55,985 bases of DNA. Origin: Immundisolibacterales bacterium. Lineage in GTDB: Bacteria; Pseudomonadota; Gammaproteobacteria; HK1. The stretch spans positions 1-55,985 of the forward strand of contig JAPOPW010000063.1 of the NCBI GenBank assembly GCA_026712715.1, in the 5' to 3' direction. A program made the position numbers and the translations under genes. Each line of letters begins with the position of its first letter. The first letter of the stretch is position 1. This document shows positions 1-8,453 of this stretch, piece by piece. The notes below the pieces were generated by a model. It saw only the letters and a program-made list of their open reading frames with translations. It searched no databases and had not been told where the DNA came from.

Positions 1-151
1 ACTTGGCGAAGCCGCCGCGCGAGGCGGGCCTGACGAGCAGGCTCAGGCCGAGGCCGCCGCGACCATCTCCGTAGCGGCCGGGCACGTTGACGGTCCTGAC
101 GAAAGTGGCGGACAGCATCCTGGGTCGTTTGATGGTTGTTTCGGAATTCAT
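1..151 (-). CDS. Tyrosine recombinase/integrase, N-terminal part, cut by window edge
   Basis: About 50 codons read leftwards from an ATG at 149-151 and run off the window. The peptide contains TFVRTVNVPGRYGDGRGG followed by LSLLV and a GGFAK segment. This is the start of the DUF4102-type arm-binding domain found at the N terminus of many phage and island integrases (SATFVRTV..PGRYGDG is a familiar opening). The catalytic domain would lie to the left, outside the window, so intactness cannot be judged. A second, broken copy of the same N terminus lies about 230 bp to its right, which suggests repeated insertion at one spot. Family assignment is from motif recognition only. Confidence 0.6.
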   Translation of the reverse strand, partial: MNSETTIKRPRMLSATFVRTVNVPGRYGDGRGGLGLSLLVRPASRGGFAK

Positions 152-248
152 GGCAGACTCCATTACTCGTTCGGTTGCCTTGCAAGTTCGAGATGGAGTG
201 TGCCGAGGTGAAACGAAGAGGTGCAATAAATTCCTTTTTATCAATAGG

Positions 249-386
249 TTAAGTGACTTTGGGAGCTGTCCCGAAAGGCCCTGAAACCCCTGATCCGCGC
301 CCGTCCCCGTACCGGCCGGGGACGTTGACGGTCCTGACGAAGGTGGCGCACAGGCGAACAGAGTGCTTTTTTCCGGGAGGGATCAT
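249..386 (-). pseudogene. Broken second copy of the integrase N terminus
   Basis: Forty-five codons from ATG 384-386 to TAA 249-251. Residues 14-31 read ATFVRTVNVPGRYGDGRG, nearly identical to the integrase start at 1-151. After the GDGRG motif the sequence diverges and a stop follows at once. At DNA level about 33 bases (around 78-111 and 316-349) match with two differences. It is a fragment left by an earlier integration or duplication, not a functional gene. Confidence 0.6.
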
Positions 387-960
387 GTATCTTCCTACTC
401 TTCGGTTTACGGGATTTACGCTGAGTTGCAGCGTATCGCCGCGACAAGAAGAGAGTCGATAACATGATGTTTATCAGTGTGTTAAGAGAACCTTTAGGCT
501 TCCCCTGACACCCCGAAAAACACCCGTCAAGCAGGCATCCTGCCCGCGTGAACGAAGGCGGCACCGTAGCCGGACCGGGCCGGATGTCCCGTTCCGGCGT
601 CGACCGTACCCCTTGAGGAATCCCGAGATCGCGCGGGGCTCGAGTGATCGGGAGCCCTTCGTGAGCACTGGCTTCTCGAGATCACGACCTCTAGGGTGCG
701 CGGCTCCGGCCGGCTCGCGCTCCTTGAAGAGAACCTTGTCCCGCGCGTCGGCGCGGGCTCCCGGCCCCGCTTCACGAACCAACGTACATCCGAGCGACTT
801 CAAGCGGCAGGATCCTGAAACGAATACTGCGCGAACGCGTTCCTGGCCCAGCGCCATACACGAGGGATTGGGTGGCGAGTAGGTTGCGCCGCGGGACGGC
901 GCAGGCTCCGGCGCGCCCAGGCTGGGCAGCGGGCAGACCCAGCGGCAACCCCCCCCGGGG
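387..960. other. Intergenic region without a recognised gene
   Basis: Neither strand encodes a protein that I recognise. A short GC hairpin (GCAGG-CAT-CCTGC) lies at 531-543, inside sequence resembling dispersed intergenic repeats known from high-GC genomes. That resemblance is from memory and is weak. Confidence 0.3.
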
Positions 961-1617
961 CTAGACAGGATCCGACGGCCGCCCCTTGAGCGCCGCCACT
1001 TCGAGTTCCAGCGCGGTGACCCGGCGTTCGAGCTCCGCGAGCCGCCCGCCCCGAGGTTGGGTCCTGGCCGGCAGGTCGTCCGCCGACACGGATTCGATCT
1101 CGCCGGACAGCAGGTGCGCGTACCGGTGGTCGCGGTGTCCGGGGACGCGTGCGAGCCTCGCGACCACGGCACCGCCCTCGCGGCCGGTATCCATCAGTTG
1201 CTGCAGCGTTTCTGTAGCCGCCTCGTTGTCCGCGAAGACATGCAGGCGTCCGCTGCGTGCCCGCAGTTCGCCCGGGGTCTGCGGGCCGCGCAGGAGCAGG
1301 AGGCAGACCACCGCGTACTCGTCCTCCGAGAAGTTCAGTTCACTGAACATCGTGTTGCACAGACGCTGCTCATACTTCACGACGCCGCTCCTGAAATTCT
1401 CGTCGCGCGTGACGAGCGACTTTTCGCGCAGGTCGCGCGCCGCGCGTTCGACGGTAGTTCGGTCCAGCGCCAACACGGGCTCCCGGCTCGACTTCTGGTT
1501 GCAGGCCGTTGTGAGCGCGTTCAGCGTCAATGGGCACTGATCCGGCGTCAGAACCGCCTTTTCCATGAGGCAGCCGATGATGCGCGCCTCGTTGGGGCTC
1601 AGGTGGATGCGGGACAT
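961..1617 (-). CDS. yceH: YceH family protein (DUF480)
   Basis: A 218-residue protein starting at ATG 1615-1617 (MSRIHLSPNEARIIGCL). The frame stays open upstream, but that extension is unlike the family and overlaps a dead integrase. The family hallmarks are all visible: an N-terminal winged-helix unit with GCLMEKA..TPDQCPLTLNAL and ACNQKSSREP at about residues 15-45, a second winged-helix unit with VCLLLLRGPQTPGELRAR, and a C-terminal short coiled segment (LAELERRVTALELEVAALK). Length matches the family (about 210-220 residues). Function is unproven in the family. The two winged helices suggest a DNA-binding role. It stands alone on the minus strand. Confidence 0.88.
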   Translation of the reverse strand: MSRIHLSPNEARIIGCLMEKAVLTPDQCPLTLNALTTACNQKSSREPVLALDRTTVERAARDLREKSLVTRDENFRSGVVKYEQRLCNTMFSELNFSEDEYAVVCLLLLRGPQTPGELRARSGRLHVFADNEAATETLQQLMDTGREGGAVVARLARVPGHRDHRYAHLLSGEIESVSADDLPARTQPRGGRLAELERRVTALELEVAALKGRPSDPV

Positions 1618-1670
1618 GGCACGTACCGGGCAGAGTGGGCGGCGCACGGTAGACGCCCGCCGCGCGACGG

Positions 1671-2045
1671 TCAATCCCGGGTCGCCCCCATTCGTTCGGT
1701 CCCGGGCCCGCCGCTGCCGGTGGCCGGCACCACGCCCGGGCGGTCGATGCGTTTCGCCCACCAGCGCAGGTACGCGGTCAGGTTCTTCAATGTTCCGGCG
1801 GCGAGCCCCCGGTGCTGCCACTCGGCGACGAGCGCGTTGACGTGCTTGCGCAGGAGCCGGTCGCCCGCAGGCCCTTGAAGCCGAGTTCGTGCAGGGTGTC
1901 CGCCGCTTGCGCAAGCGCGTAGGAGGGCGCCGTGCGCGTGTCGTGGGAGCCGTCGTCGTGCGCCTTCTGCAGGCGCTTGAGGTCGAAGTTCAGGTCGCGC
2001 AGGTCAACGACAATTAGATTTGCCGGTCCGGTAGAAATGGTTGAC
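1671..2045 (-). pseudogene. Frameshifted phage-type integrase fragment (SAM-like N-terminal domain)
   Basis: Reading leftwards, one frame gives VDLRDLNFDLKRLQKAHDDG, then TRTAPSYALAQAADTLHELGFKGL. After a one-base shift around 1855-1872 another frame continues LLRKHVNALVAEWQHRGL, then AAGTLKNLTAYLRWWAKRI, and reaches TGA at 1671-1673. This is the core-binding N-terminal region of phage and island integrases (Phage_int_SAM_2-like), typified by the R..N..LK.L and LRWWA motifs. No start codon is visible and the catalytic domain is missing. It is the third recombinase remnant in the first 2 kb. Confidence 0.6.
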
Positions 2046-2358
2046 GCTGACCACTCCGGGCCATCAACCGCCGACCGACCTCTCGTAAACGCTCTGAAGA
2101 AAGCGAAACAACGCGACAGAAAACAAGACCGCCACCTTCATGCAACATGCGGGCTGGACTGGAGCCCGTGCGTGACTGCAAGGACAGCAAGCAGGAAGTC
2201 CGGTAGCCGCGCTGGACAAGCGGACGAATACGTCGTTAAATCAGTAGTCTGAGTGCAGCTTGCCGCGGACGGGATGCCCGCGATCTCGGGTGGCCCGTGA
2301 CCCTGGAATGCCCGCGGTCGCAACCCGAGCTTCCTGCGCAACCAGATGAGGAACCGAC
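2046..2358. other. Intergenic region upstream of the SMP-30 gene
   Basis: No protein-like frame was seen. The stretch is less GC-rich than its surroundings around 2090-2160. It presumably carries the promoter of the SMP-30 gene, whose ribosome site GAGGA lies at about 2347-2351, but no promoter hexamers stand out. Confidence 0.3.
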
Positions 2359-3264
2359 ATGGACCACTCCGCCTCGGTCGACGTTGTGCTCCACTGTCCG
2401 GCCGGAAACGTTCTCGGCGAGGGTCCCCTGTGGGTCCCGGAGGGCGAGGCGCTCGTGTGGGTGGACATTCCCCGGGGGCGGGTCATGCGTCTCGCCGCGA
2501 GCGAGAGCGAACCCCGGATCTTGCAACTGCCGGAGCCCGCGGGCTGCGTTGCGAGACTGCGCGGCGGAGAGTTCCTGGTGGCGGGGGGCCGATCCCTGTA
2601 CCGGGTTTCGTTCGCGCGTCGCGACCACCAGAAAGTTCTCGCGGTCGGCCTCATGGACCCGTCCACCATCGCGAACGACGGAGCGGCGGATCCGGGGGGC
2701 CGGTTCGTTTTCGGCTCGAAGCACATCGAGCACTCCGAACCGAGAGCGGCCGCGTTTTCGTTCGGCGGCGGTGCCGGTCTCCGGGAGGTTCACGCCCCGT
2801 TCACGGTCTTCAATGGTCCGGCGTTCAGTCGAGGAGGAGACCGCATCTACTTCGCCGACACCCTCGAAGGGCTGATCTTTCGCGCTACCTACGATGCGAC
2901 GGCCGGCCGCATGGGCGAGCCCGAAGTGTTTGTCCGGGTTCCCGCCGCCGCGGGCTACCCCGACGGCATGGCGGTGGACTCCGAGGACTGCCTCTGGAAC
3001 GCGCACTGGGACGGTTCACGCCTCACCCGCTATTCCCCGGACGGGATCGTCGAGCGGGTGGTCGAGCTTCCGGTGACCCGTCCGACCGCCCTCTGCTTCG
3101 GTGGGGCCGATCTGCGAACCGTGTTCGTGACGAGCGCGGCACCGGACGATGGCGTGCCCGAACGCGAGGGCGATGGAATCTTCGATGGCGATATCGTGCG
3201 CTTCCGCACGGACGTGCCCGGAGTGGTGGAACCGCTCGTTCGTCTCCCCGCCGGAGAGCATTGA
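2359..3264 (+). CDS. SMP-30/gluconolactonase-like beta-propeller protein
   Basis: A 301-residue protein of the SMP-30/gluconolaconase/LRE family, calcium-dependent lactonases with a six-bladed beta-propeller. The N-terminal LGEGPLWVPEGEALVWVDI contains the metal-binding Glu of this family. GLMDPSTIANDGAADPGG and GYPDGMAVDSEDCLWNAHW match the blocks that supply the Asn and Asp metal ligands. A likely role is hydrolysis of a sugar lactone or similar ester. The start ATG has a GAGGA ribosome site. The gene is single and converges on the CaiB-type gene. The C-terminal VVEPLVRLPAGEH is slightly short after the last blade. Substrate unknown. Confidence 0.85.
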   Translation: MDHSASVDVVLHCPAGNVLGEGPLWVPEGEALVWVDIPRGRVMRLAASESEPRILQLPEPAGCVARLRGGEFLVAGGRSLYRVSFARRDHQKVLAVGLMDPSTIANDGAADPGGRFVFGSKHIEHSEPRAAAFSFGGGAGLREVHAPFTVFNGPAFSRGGDRIYFADTLEGLIFRATYDATAGRMGEPEVFVRVPAAAGYPDGMAVDSEDCLWNAHWDGSRLTRYSPDGIVERVVELPVTRPTALCFGGADLRTVFVTSAAPDDGVPEREGDGIFDGDIVRFRTDVPGVVEPLVRLPAGEH

Positions 3265-3403
3265 GCTCGCGTCCGCCGATGCTCCGCCACCTCGCCCGGC
3301 GGACTCGCCGACTCCACGGCCGGCGGGCGCCAGGCGGCTCGCGCAGGCGCGAGAATCCGAACTTCTCGTGCGAGGGGCTCGCGTTCCCCGCCGACGCGGG
3401 TGA

Positions 3404-4585
3404 TCAGGCGACGGCGCGTTCCGCGTAGAGGGTGTCGATCTCGCCGGACTCGAGCCCGAGGCCCGCCAGGACCTCGCGGGTATGCTCGCCGAGGCGCGGC
3501 GCGTGCCCCGCGATTCGGGACGGCGAGCCCTCGAATCGGGCGGCCGGCCGGGCCTGCCGGTACGGCCCCATCTCGGGATGGGTGCGCAGCTCCACCAGCT
3601 CGTTCGCGACGACCTGGGGATGGTCGACGAGCTCGGGCTGGGTGAGCACCGGAGCGCACGGCACCTGGTGTTCGTCCAGCCGCTCGAGCCACTCCGCGGT
3701 CGTGCGCTGCTCGAGGACCGCCTGGGTCTGCTCGAGGCGCTTCACCACGTTGACGGTCCGGTCGTGCGGGGTCGTGAAGAGCTCGTTCACGAGCCAGTCC
3801 GGCCGCTCGAGCGCGGCGCAGAGTCCCTGCCACTCGGAGTCCGAGACCGCCCCCACCGTGATGTACCCGTCGCTCGTTCGGTAGATGAGGTCCGGGGCGA
3901 GGCGCGAACGGGGCTCCGGCAGCTCGCGGTCGACGACGGTGAGGTTTACGAGCCCTTCCGGCCAGAGGAACGCGACCATCGCGTCCAGCATCGCAAGTCG
4001 CACGTGCTGGCCTTCGCCGGTCCTCTCGCGATGCAGGAGGGCGGCGGTAATCGCCTGGGCGGCGGTGAGCGCGGTCACCTTGTCGGGGATGATGGTGCGG
4101 ATCATCATCGGCCGGCCGGTATCGCGATCCGTCTGGATGTCGGCAAGGCCGCTCAGGGCCTGGATCACCGGGTCGTAGACGCGCTTGTGGCGGTAGGGGC
4201 CGCGTTCTCCGAACCCGCTGATCGAGACATAGACGATGTCGGGACGAAGCGCCCGGACGGCGTCCTCTCCGATCCCCATCCGCTCCACCGTCCCCGGCCG
4301 AAAGTTCTGGACGAACACGTCGGCCGACGCCACCAGACGGTCGAGCAGCTCCCGGCCGGCATCGCTCTTGAGGTCCAGCACGACCGATTTCTTGCCCCGG
4401 TTCGAGCTCACGAAGGAGCTCGTGACGCCGCCGATGTCGTGTCCCATCCGGCGCACGATATCGCCGGCGGGCGGCTCGACCTTGATGATCTCGGCACCCT
4501 GGTCGGCAAGCATCATGGTCGCGACGGGACCGGAGATCATGGCCGTCAGGTCCACGATCCGGAGGCCGGTGAGCGGTCCGGACAT
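3404..4585 (-). CDS. CaiB/BaiF family CoA-transferase
   Basis: A 393-residue class III CoA-transferase, which moves CoA between carboxylic acids such as formyl-, succinyl- or carnitinyl-CoA donors and acceptors. The N terminus LTGLRIVDLTAMISGPVATM followed by LADQGAEIIKVEPP is the family signature. NRGKKSVVLDLKSDAGRELL and NFRPGTVERMGIGEDAVRAL follow, and the catalytic-Asp region corresponds to LAMLDAMVAFLW near residue 210. Start chosen at ATG 4583-4585, with AGGAG about 10 bases upstream; the frame is open further but not family-like. Full length for the family. Substrates cannot be told, and no acyl-CoA gene is adjacent. Confidence 0.88.
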   Translation of the reverse strand: MSGPLTGLRIVDLTAMISGPVATMMLADQGAEIIKVEPPAGDIVRRMGHDIGGVTSSFVSSNRGKKSVVLDLKSDAGRELLDRLVASADVFVQNFRPGTVERMGIGEDAVRALRPDIVYVSISGFGERGPYRHKRVYDPVIQALSGLADIQTDRDTGRPMMIRTIIPDKVTALTAAQAITAALLHRERTGEGQHVRLAMLDAMVAFLWPEGLVNLTVVDRELPEPRSRLAPDLIYRTSDGYITVGAVSDSEWQGLCAALERPDWLVNELFTTPHDRTVNVVKRLEQTQAVLEQRTTAEWLERLDEHQVPCAPVLTQPELVDHPQVVANELVELRTHPEMGPYRQARPAARFEGSPSRIAGHAPRLGEHTREVLAGLGLESGEIDTLYAERAVA

Positions 4586-4707
4586 CTCGACGTTCTCCTG
4601 ATACCGGGTGGGGGGACGATGCAGTCCCGGAGCGGGCCGAAGTATGCCGGACCCCGCTCGGCCGCGGCAAGGCGGAGCCGCCGGGCAGGCGGCGCGGATC
4701 CTCGGGA

Positions 4708-5721
4708 TCAGAGGTGGTTTCTGAGCCCGAGCGCGTCGGGACAGGGCTCGAGATAGTGCTGCATCTCGACGTAGCGATCCGGGGCGCGCCGGAAGTGGTG
4801 GCGAAGGAGTCGTATCGGAACCACCAGCGGAACGACGCCCGTGCGGTACTCGTCGACGAGGCTCGCGAGGGCCTGGCGGTCGCTCGAATCGATCCGGCGC
4901 TTGAGATGCCCCGCGAGGTGCTGGAGAACGTTTGCATGTCGGCGGCGGGTGGCGCGGCGCTTCATGCCTTCCATGAACATCCGGAGGTATTCCTCGGCGA
5001 GGCGTGCCGGTTCCCCGCGGCCCGCCTCCGCGACCAACCGTCCCGCGGCCCGATAGTGGACCTCGCTGTGGGAGAGGAGCAGCAGCTTGTGCCGGGTGTG
5101 GAATTCGACGAGCCGCCCCGGGGTGAACCCGCCGTCCATCGCGCGCCGCCACCGGTCGAATGCGAACACCCGCTCGACGAAGCTCTCCCGAAGCGACGGA
5201 TCGTTCAGGCGGCCCTCCTCTTCGCAGGGGAGGAGGGGATACGCCTCCATCACGGCGCGGGCGAAGAGTCCGCGGCCCATCCGGGGCGAGTGACCCGGCG
5301 CTTGGTAGACCTTGACCCGTTCCATCCCGCAGCTCGGCGAGCCACGCTTGAAGATGTATCCCCGGAGCGCTTCCAGCTCGGGCACCACGCGGTGCGCCGT
5401 CGCGTCCAGCGTCCCGGTGACGTCAATCGATTCGTTCCCGACCCGCACCGCGCGGGGAGCGGCGGGGTCGCCGACGAGGCGGATGGGCGGGCGAGGGATA
5501 CCGAGCCCGGCGAGCGCCTCCGGGCAGAAGGGGACGTACTCGAACCAGCGCCCGAGCTCCCCGGTCACGTAGCGGTCGAGCTTGTGCCCTCCGTCGTAGC
5601 GGACCGCCTGACCGAGCAGGCAACTGCTGATGCCGACCGGAATGCGAATGTACCCGCCGGCGTGCGAGGCGAGCTCGCGCCCAGCGTCCACGTGGGCCGG
5701 TCCGCAACCCGCGCCCGTCAC
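4708..5721 (-). CDS. DUF523 (TudS-like) plus DUF1722 fusion protein
   Basis: A 337-residue two-domain protein. Residues about 27-180 are DUF523, with the three conserved cysteines in SSCLLG (Cys34), PFCPE (Cys66) and GSPSCGM (Cys131), plus RYDGGHK. In characterised TudS desulfidases these three cysteines hold a [4Fe-4S] cluster that removes sulfur from thiouracil. Residues about 190-320 are DUF1722 (YbgA-like), with LVEFHTRHKLLLLSHS. Thiouracil desulfidation or tRNA-base salvage is an inference from the family. The start overlaps the GNAT gene by 4 nt (ATGA), so the two are translationally coupled. The first 25 residues may be an over-extended start. Confidence 0.8.
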   Translation of the reverse strand: MTGAGCGPAHVDAGRELASHAGGYIRIPVGISSCLLGQAVRYDGGHKLDRYVTGELGRWFEYVPFCPEALAGLGIPRPPIRLVGDPAAPRAVRVGNESIDVTGTLDATAHRVVPELEALRGYIFKRGSPSCGMERVKVYQAPGHSPRMGRGLFARAVMEAYPLLPCEEEGRLNDPSLRESFVERVFAFDRWRRAMDGGFTPGRLVEFHTRHKLLLLSHSEVHYRAAGRLVAEAGRGEPARLAEEYLRMFMEGMKRRATRRRHANVLQHLAGHLKRRIDSSDRQALASLVDEYRTGVVPLVVPIRLLRHHFRRAPDRYVEMQHYLEPCPDALGLRNHL

Positions 5722-6248
5722 CCCGGGGGCGTCGAAGTCCCCGCTCCCAGCGCGCGTTGCATGAGGGCGAGATCGAGCCAGCGATCATGCTTCCACCCGG
5801 CTCCCTCGAGGCGGCCCGCATCCTCGAAACCGCACTTGCGGTGAAACGCGATCGAGCGCTCGTCCGCCCCGCCGATGACCGCGACGAGCCGGCGCCGCCC
5901 GGCCGCCTCGCACCCGTCGATCACCGATTGCAGGAGCCGGCGGCCGATCCCTTCGCGAACCGAATCCGGATGCACGTAGACCGAATCCTCGACGGTATAT
6001 CGATATGCCGGTCGCAAACGAAAGGGCGAGGCGTAGGCGAATCCGAGGAGGTGCGAGTCTCGTTCCGCGACGACGTAGGGAAGCCCGCGCGCGTGCACCT
6101 CGTCGCGGCGTCGTCGGAGCTCGGTCGCGTTCGGGGGGTCGTACTCGAACGACGCGACGCCGTGCCGGACATGGTAGCCGTAGATCCCGGCCACCGCGTC
6201 CATGTCGGCATCGCGGGCCTCACGCACCGCGATCGACTCCGTGCCCAC
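5718..6248 (-). CDS. GNAT N-acetyltransferase, phosphinothricin/methionine-sulfoximine type
   Basis: A 176-residue GNAT of the PAT/YncA (MnaT) group, which acetylates small amino-acid analogues with acetyl-CoA. Family blocks are IREARDADMDAVAGIY-like at the N terminus, HGVASFEYDPP, GFAYASPFRLRPAYRYTVEDSVYV, then the acetyl-CoA loop REGIGRRLLQ and IGGADERSIAFHRKCGFEDAG. It is first in a two-gene unit with the DUF523/DUF1722 gene downstream (4-nt overlap). It could confer resistance to toxic amino acids, but MnaT-type enzymes also act on ordinary metabolites. Confidence 0.85.
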   Translation of the reverse strand: MGTESIAVREARDADMDAVAGIYGYHVRHGVASFEYDPPNATELRRRRDEVHARGLPYVVAERDSHLLGFAYASPFRLRPAYRYTVEDSVYVHPDSVREGIGRRLLQSVIDGCEAAGRRRLVAVIGGADERSIAFHRKCGFEDAGRLEGAGWKHDRWLDLALMQRALGAGTSTPPG

Positions 6249-6533
6249 GTTTGCTTCTCCCTCCCAAGTAACGGAAACCGGAGCGAATTATCCCCGAAAG
6301 GGCCTCCGAGGTGCGCAAGATCCCTACGGTGAGCTCAGGCCCCTATCAGGTGGTACGGATCGCCGCTGCCTGCACAATGCTGTTTTCGACCGCGTAGTCC
6401 TCTCATGGCGGTGCAGATATTCGTCAGGGGGCCGTGACGGTGCGGAGCGAGTTGGCCGCCCATGCTGCATCGCGGCGGCAATCCATGGAGAAACCCCTGA
6501 GGCGTCGCCAAGACGGGGTCGAGGCGGGTAGGG

Positions 6534-6983
6534 TCAGCGCCCGCTTCGTACGCTCTCTTGCAGCGGATTGACATGGCGCACGCCAGGAAAGCGATTGAAG
6601 TCGTAGTCTGCGGAGCAGATGGTGGCTCCGCATTCAATGGCGAGCGCGGCAACGTGGGCATCCGACGTCAAGTTGCCGGACGCGCCCGATACGCGGAGCA
6701 GATTGCGCAGGATTGGCCAATGACCGTGACCCGGTGCGACCGGATCGACGAAGGGTTGATCCAGCCAGGACTGGACCAGGCCGACCGCATCGTCCACTTG
6801 CAGGGGACGGGCAAGAATGCCCGGGCGCGTCGTGATACGCACGAATGCGAGCAGGCAGACCCACGGCAATCCAACCACGGTCGTGCCGGACAGGGTCTCC
6901 TCGATCCAGGTTCGGGCCCGTTGGTGCTGCGGGGCGCTCAGATTGACCGCATAGATCAACAGGTTGGCATCGACGAGGATCAT
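6534..6983 (-). CDS. vapC: VapC-type PIN-domain toxin
   Basis: A 149-residue PIN-domain protein. MILVDANLLIYAV carries the first catalytic Asp, and LTSDAHVAALAIECGATICSAD carries the later Asp residues (about 107 and 126). The middle block LPWVCLLAFVRI is typical of the VapC subgroup that has W..LLAF.R where others have a Glu. These toxins are Mg-dependent ribonucleases, usually acting on tRNA or rRNA. The start overlaps the antitoxin gene by 4 nt, so the pair is coupled. It appears intact. Confidence 0.85.
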   Translation of the reverse strand: MILVDANLLIYAVNLSAPQHQRARTWIEETLSGTTVVGLPWVCLLAFVRITTRPGILARPLQVDDAVGLVQSWLDQPFVDPVAPGHGHWPILRNLLRVSGASGNLTSDAHVAALAIECGATICSADYDFNRFPGVRHVNPLQESVRSGR

Positions 6984-7249
6984 TTTCGGAGCTGAATCTC
7001 GCGGGCGACCTCTTCGTCTTCGAGCTGATCGGCCAGTCGCAGCGCCTTGTCGAGATCGAAGGGTCCGACCACTTCACCCATCGCGACCGGCTCCAGTCGG
7101 TAGGGTCGAGCCGCGGCGGCGATACGATTGTTCTCGATCCCGGCTCGCAGGGCTTCGTTCACGACCGCTTTGAAGGACTTGCCCGATCGATGAACGATGG
7201 CCTTGAGCTGCCGGGCAATGTTGTCGTCTATGGTCAGGGTGGTACGCAT
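6980..7249 (-). CDS. vapB: Ribbon-helix-helix antitoxin (VapB/CopG type)
   Basis: An 89-residue protein whose N-terminal MRTTLTIDDNIARQLKAI is the ribbon-helix-helix opening of antitoxins that bind their own operator. The C-terminal acidic part (FDLDKALRLADQLEDEE) would wrap the toxin. It precedes vapC with a 4-nt overlap. A plausible sigma-70 promoter lies 35 bp upstream, and autoregulation is expected for the family. Confidence 0.85.
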   Translation of the reverse strand: MRTTLTIDDNIARQLKAIVHRSGKSFKAVVNEALRAGIENNRIAAAARPYRLEPVAMGEVVGPFDLDKALRLADQLEDEEVAREIQLRK

Positions 7250-7284
7250 GGGCGGTACCCGGCCATCGCAGTTGGGAGCGTTGC

Positions 7285-7312
7285 ATCATATCAGTGAACA
7301 GGAAAGCATCAA
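7285..7312 (-). promoter_or_regulatory. Putative sigma-70 promoter of vapBC
   Basis: On the minus strand TTGATG (7312-7307) and TATGAT (7290-7285) are separated by 16 bp, close to the TTGACA/TATAAT consensus. The -10 box lies 35 bp from the vapB ATG. The local AT content is raised compared with the surrounding GC-rich DNA. Confidence 0.45.
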
Positions 7313-7493
7313 ATCATCAAATCGATTCGAACGAAGGGTCGCCAGAGCCTGCCCACTGACCCTGTTCTCCGGCCGTGCGGCGCGGGGAAGGCTCCGCGGG
7401 GCTCCGGTATGATCCGCCGCTTCCGCATGCTGGTGGGCGGCGGCGGTTCAACGAGCGGGCGGCGCGGGCCGCATCTGAACGGGAGAGAGGGGC

Positions 7494-8237
7494 ATGGATC
7501 TCGGACTGAACGGAAAGGTGGCGATGGTGACCGGCGGGGGGTCGGGGATCGGCGAGGCGATCGTGCACCGGCTCGCGGCGGAAGGCGCGACGGTGGTGAG
7601 CGCCGATCTCAACGGCGACAACGCGAAGGCGGTGGCCGCCGCGGCGGGACCGGCCGCGGAGGGGGTCGCCCTCGACATCTCCTCCTGGGAGCAGGCACAG
7701 GCCACTGTCCGGGGCATCGTCGATCGGCACGGGCGCCTGGACGTGCTCGTCAACTGCGCGGGGGCGTGGCGCATCGGGCCGTTCATGGACGCTCCGCCCG
7801 AGGACTGGGCGTTCGAGGTCAACACGAACCTGCTCGGAACGATCAACTGCACCCGTGCCGCCCTTGATCCGATGGTCGCGCAGGGAGGCGGCAAGATTGT
7901 CAACATCTCGTCGGACGCGGCCCGCGTGGGCGAGTTTCGCCAGGCCGTCTACTCCGGGGCGAAGGCCGGGATCATCGGGTTCTCCAAGGCGGTGGCGCGC
8001 GAGGTGGGTCGGAGCGGCATCCACATCAACGTGGTCTGCCCCGGCTACACCAAGACCCAGGGCACGGCCGGGCAGCTCGACCCGGAGCTCGAGGCCCGCA
8101 TCGCGAAGAGCTATCCGCTCCGCAAGCTCGGACTCCCCGACGACGTGGCCAAGATGGCCGTCTTCCTCGCTTCCGACGGGGCGAGCCACATCACCGGCCA
8201 GACCATCAGCGTGAGCGGCGGCTACTCGATGGTCTGA
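7494..8237 (+). CDS. SDR family oxidoreductase
   Basis: A 247-residue classical short-chain dehydrogenase/reductase. The cofactor motif is TGGGSGIGEAI (TGxxxGIG) near residue 13, NCAG follows near residue 88, and the active site is the Ser of NISSDAA with YSGAK (Tyr and Lys). The C-terminal TGQTISVSGGYSMV is typical. YSGAKAGIIGFSKAVAREVG and VVCPGYTKTQGTA resemble 3-oxoacyl-ACP reductase and 2-hydroxycyclohexanecarboxyl-CoA dehydrogenase-like members. A GAGAGGGGC ribosome site precedes the ATG. It stands alone, convergent with lhr, and its substrate is unknown. Confidence 0.9.
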   Translation: MDLGLNGKVAMVTGGGSGIGEAIVHRLAAEGATVVSADLNGDNAKAVAAAAGPAAEGVALDISSWEQAQATVRGIVDRHGRLDVLVNCAGAWRIGPFMDAPPEDWAFEVNTNLLGTINCTRAALDPMVAQGGGKIVNISSDAARVGEFRQAVYSGAKAGIIGFSKAVAREVGRSGIHINVVCPGYTKTQGTAGQLDPELEARIAKSYPLRKLGLPDDVAKMAVFLASDGASHITGQTISVSGGYSMV

Positions 8238-8315
8238 GGCCCGCCGCGACACCCCGCGGCCGACGTCGCAATGGAACCGCCGGCCGCTTGCCCCTCATGC
8301 GGCGGCGGTATGGTT

Positions 8316-8339
8316 GGAGGCCCTGGCATCCGGGCCTCC
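8316..8339. terminator. GC hairpin between convergent genes (possible terminator)
   Basis: GGAGGCCC (8316-8323) and GGGCCTCC (8332-8339) form a perfect 8-bp stem with an 8-nt loop in the gap between the SDR stop and the lhr stop. There is no T-tract, so intrinsic termination is only possible, not shown. Confidence 0.35.
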
Positions 8340-8365
8340 GAACCCGGCCGGCGGCGACGCGAGGC

Positions 8366-8403
8366 GCCGGGCGCGGGCCGGATTGCCGGGCGCGGGCCGG
8401 ATT
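8366..8403. repeat. Tandem 19-bp repeat, two copies
   Basis: The 19-base unit GCCGGGCGCGGGCCGGATT occurs twice head to tail with no mismatch, in the SDR-lhr intergenic region. No function is apparent. Confidence 0.6.
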
Positions 8404-8453
8404 ACGGGGGTGGGACACGGCCTCGGCGCGATGCGAGCCGCCCGGAACGGGCC

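Noticed and set aside
1618..1914. Extension of yceH upstream to 1914
   Set aside because: The extra residues are Arg/Pro-rich, unlike the family, and overlap the dead integrase.
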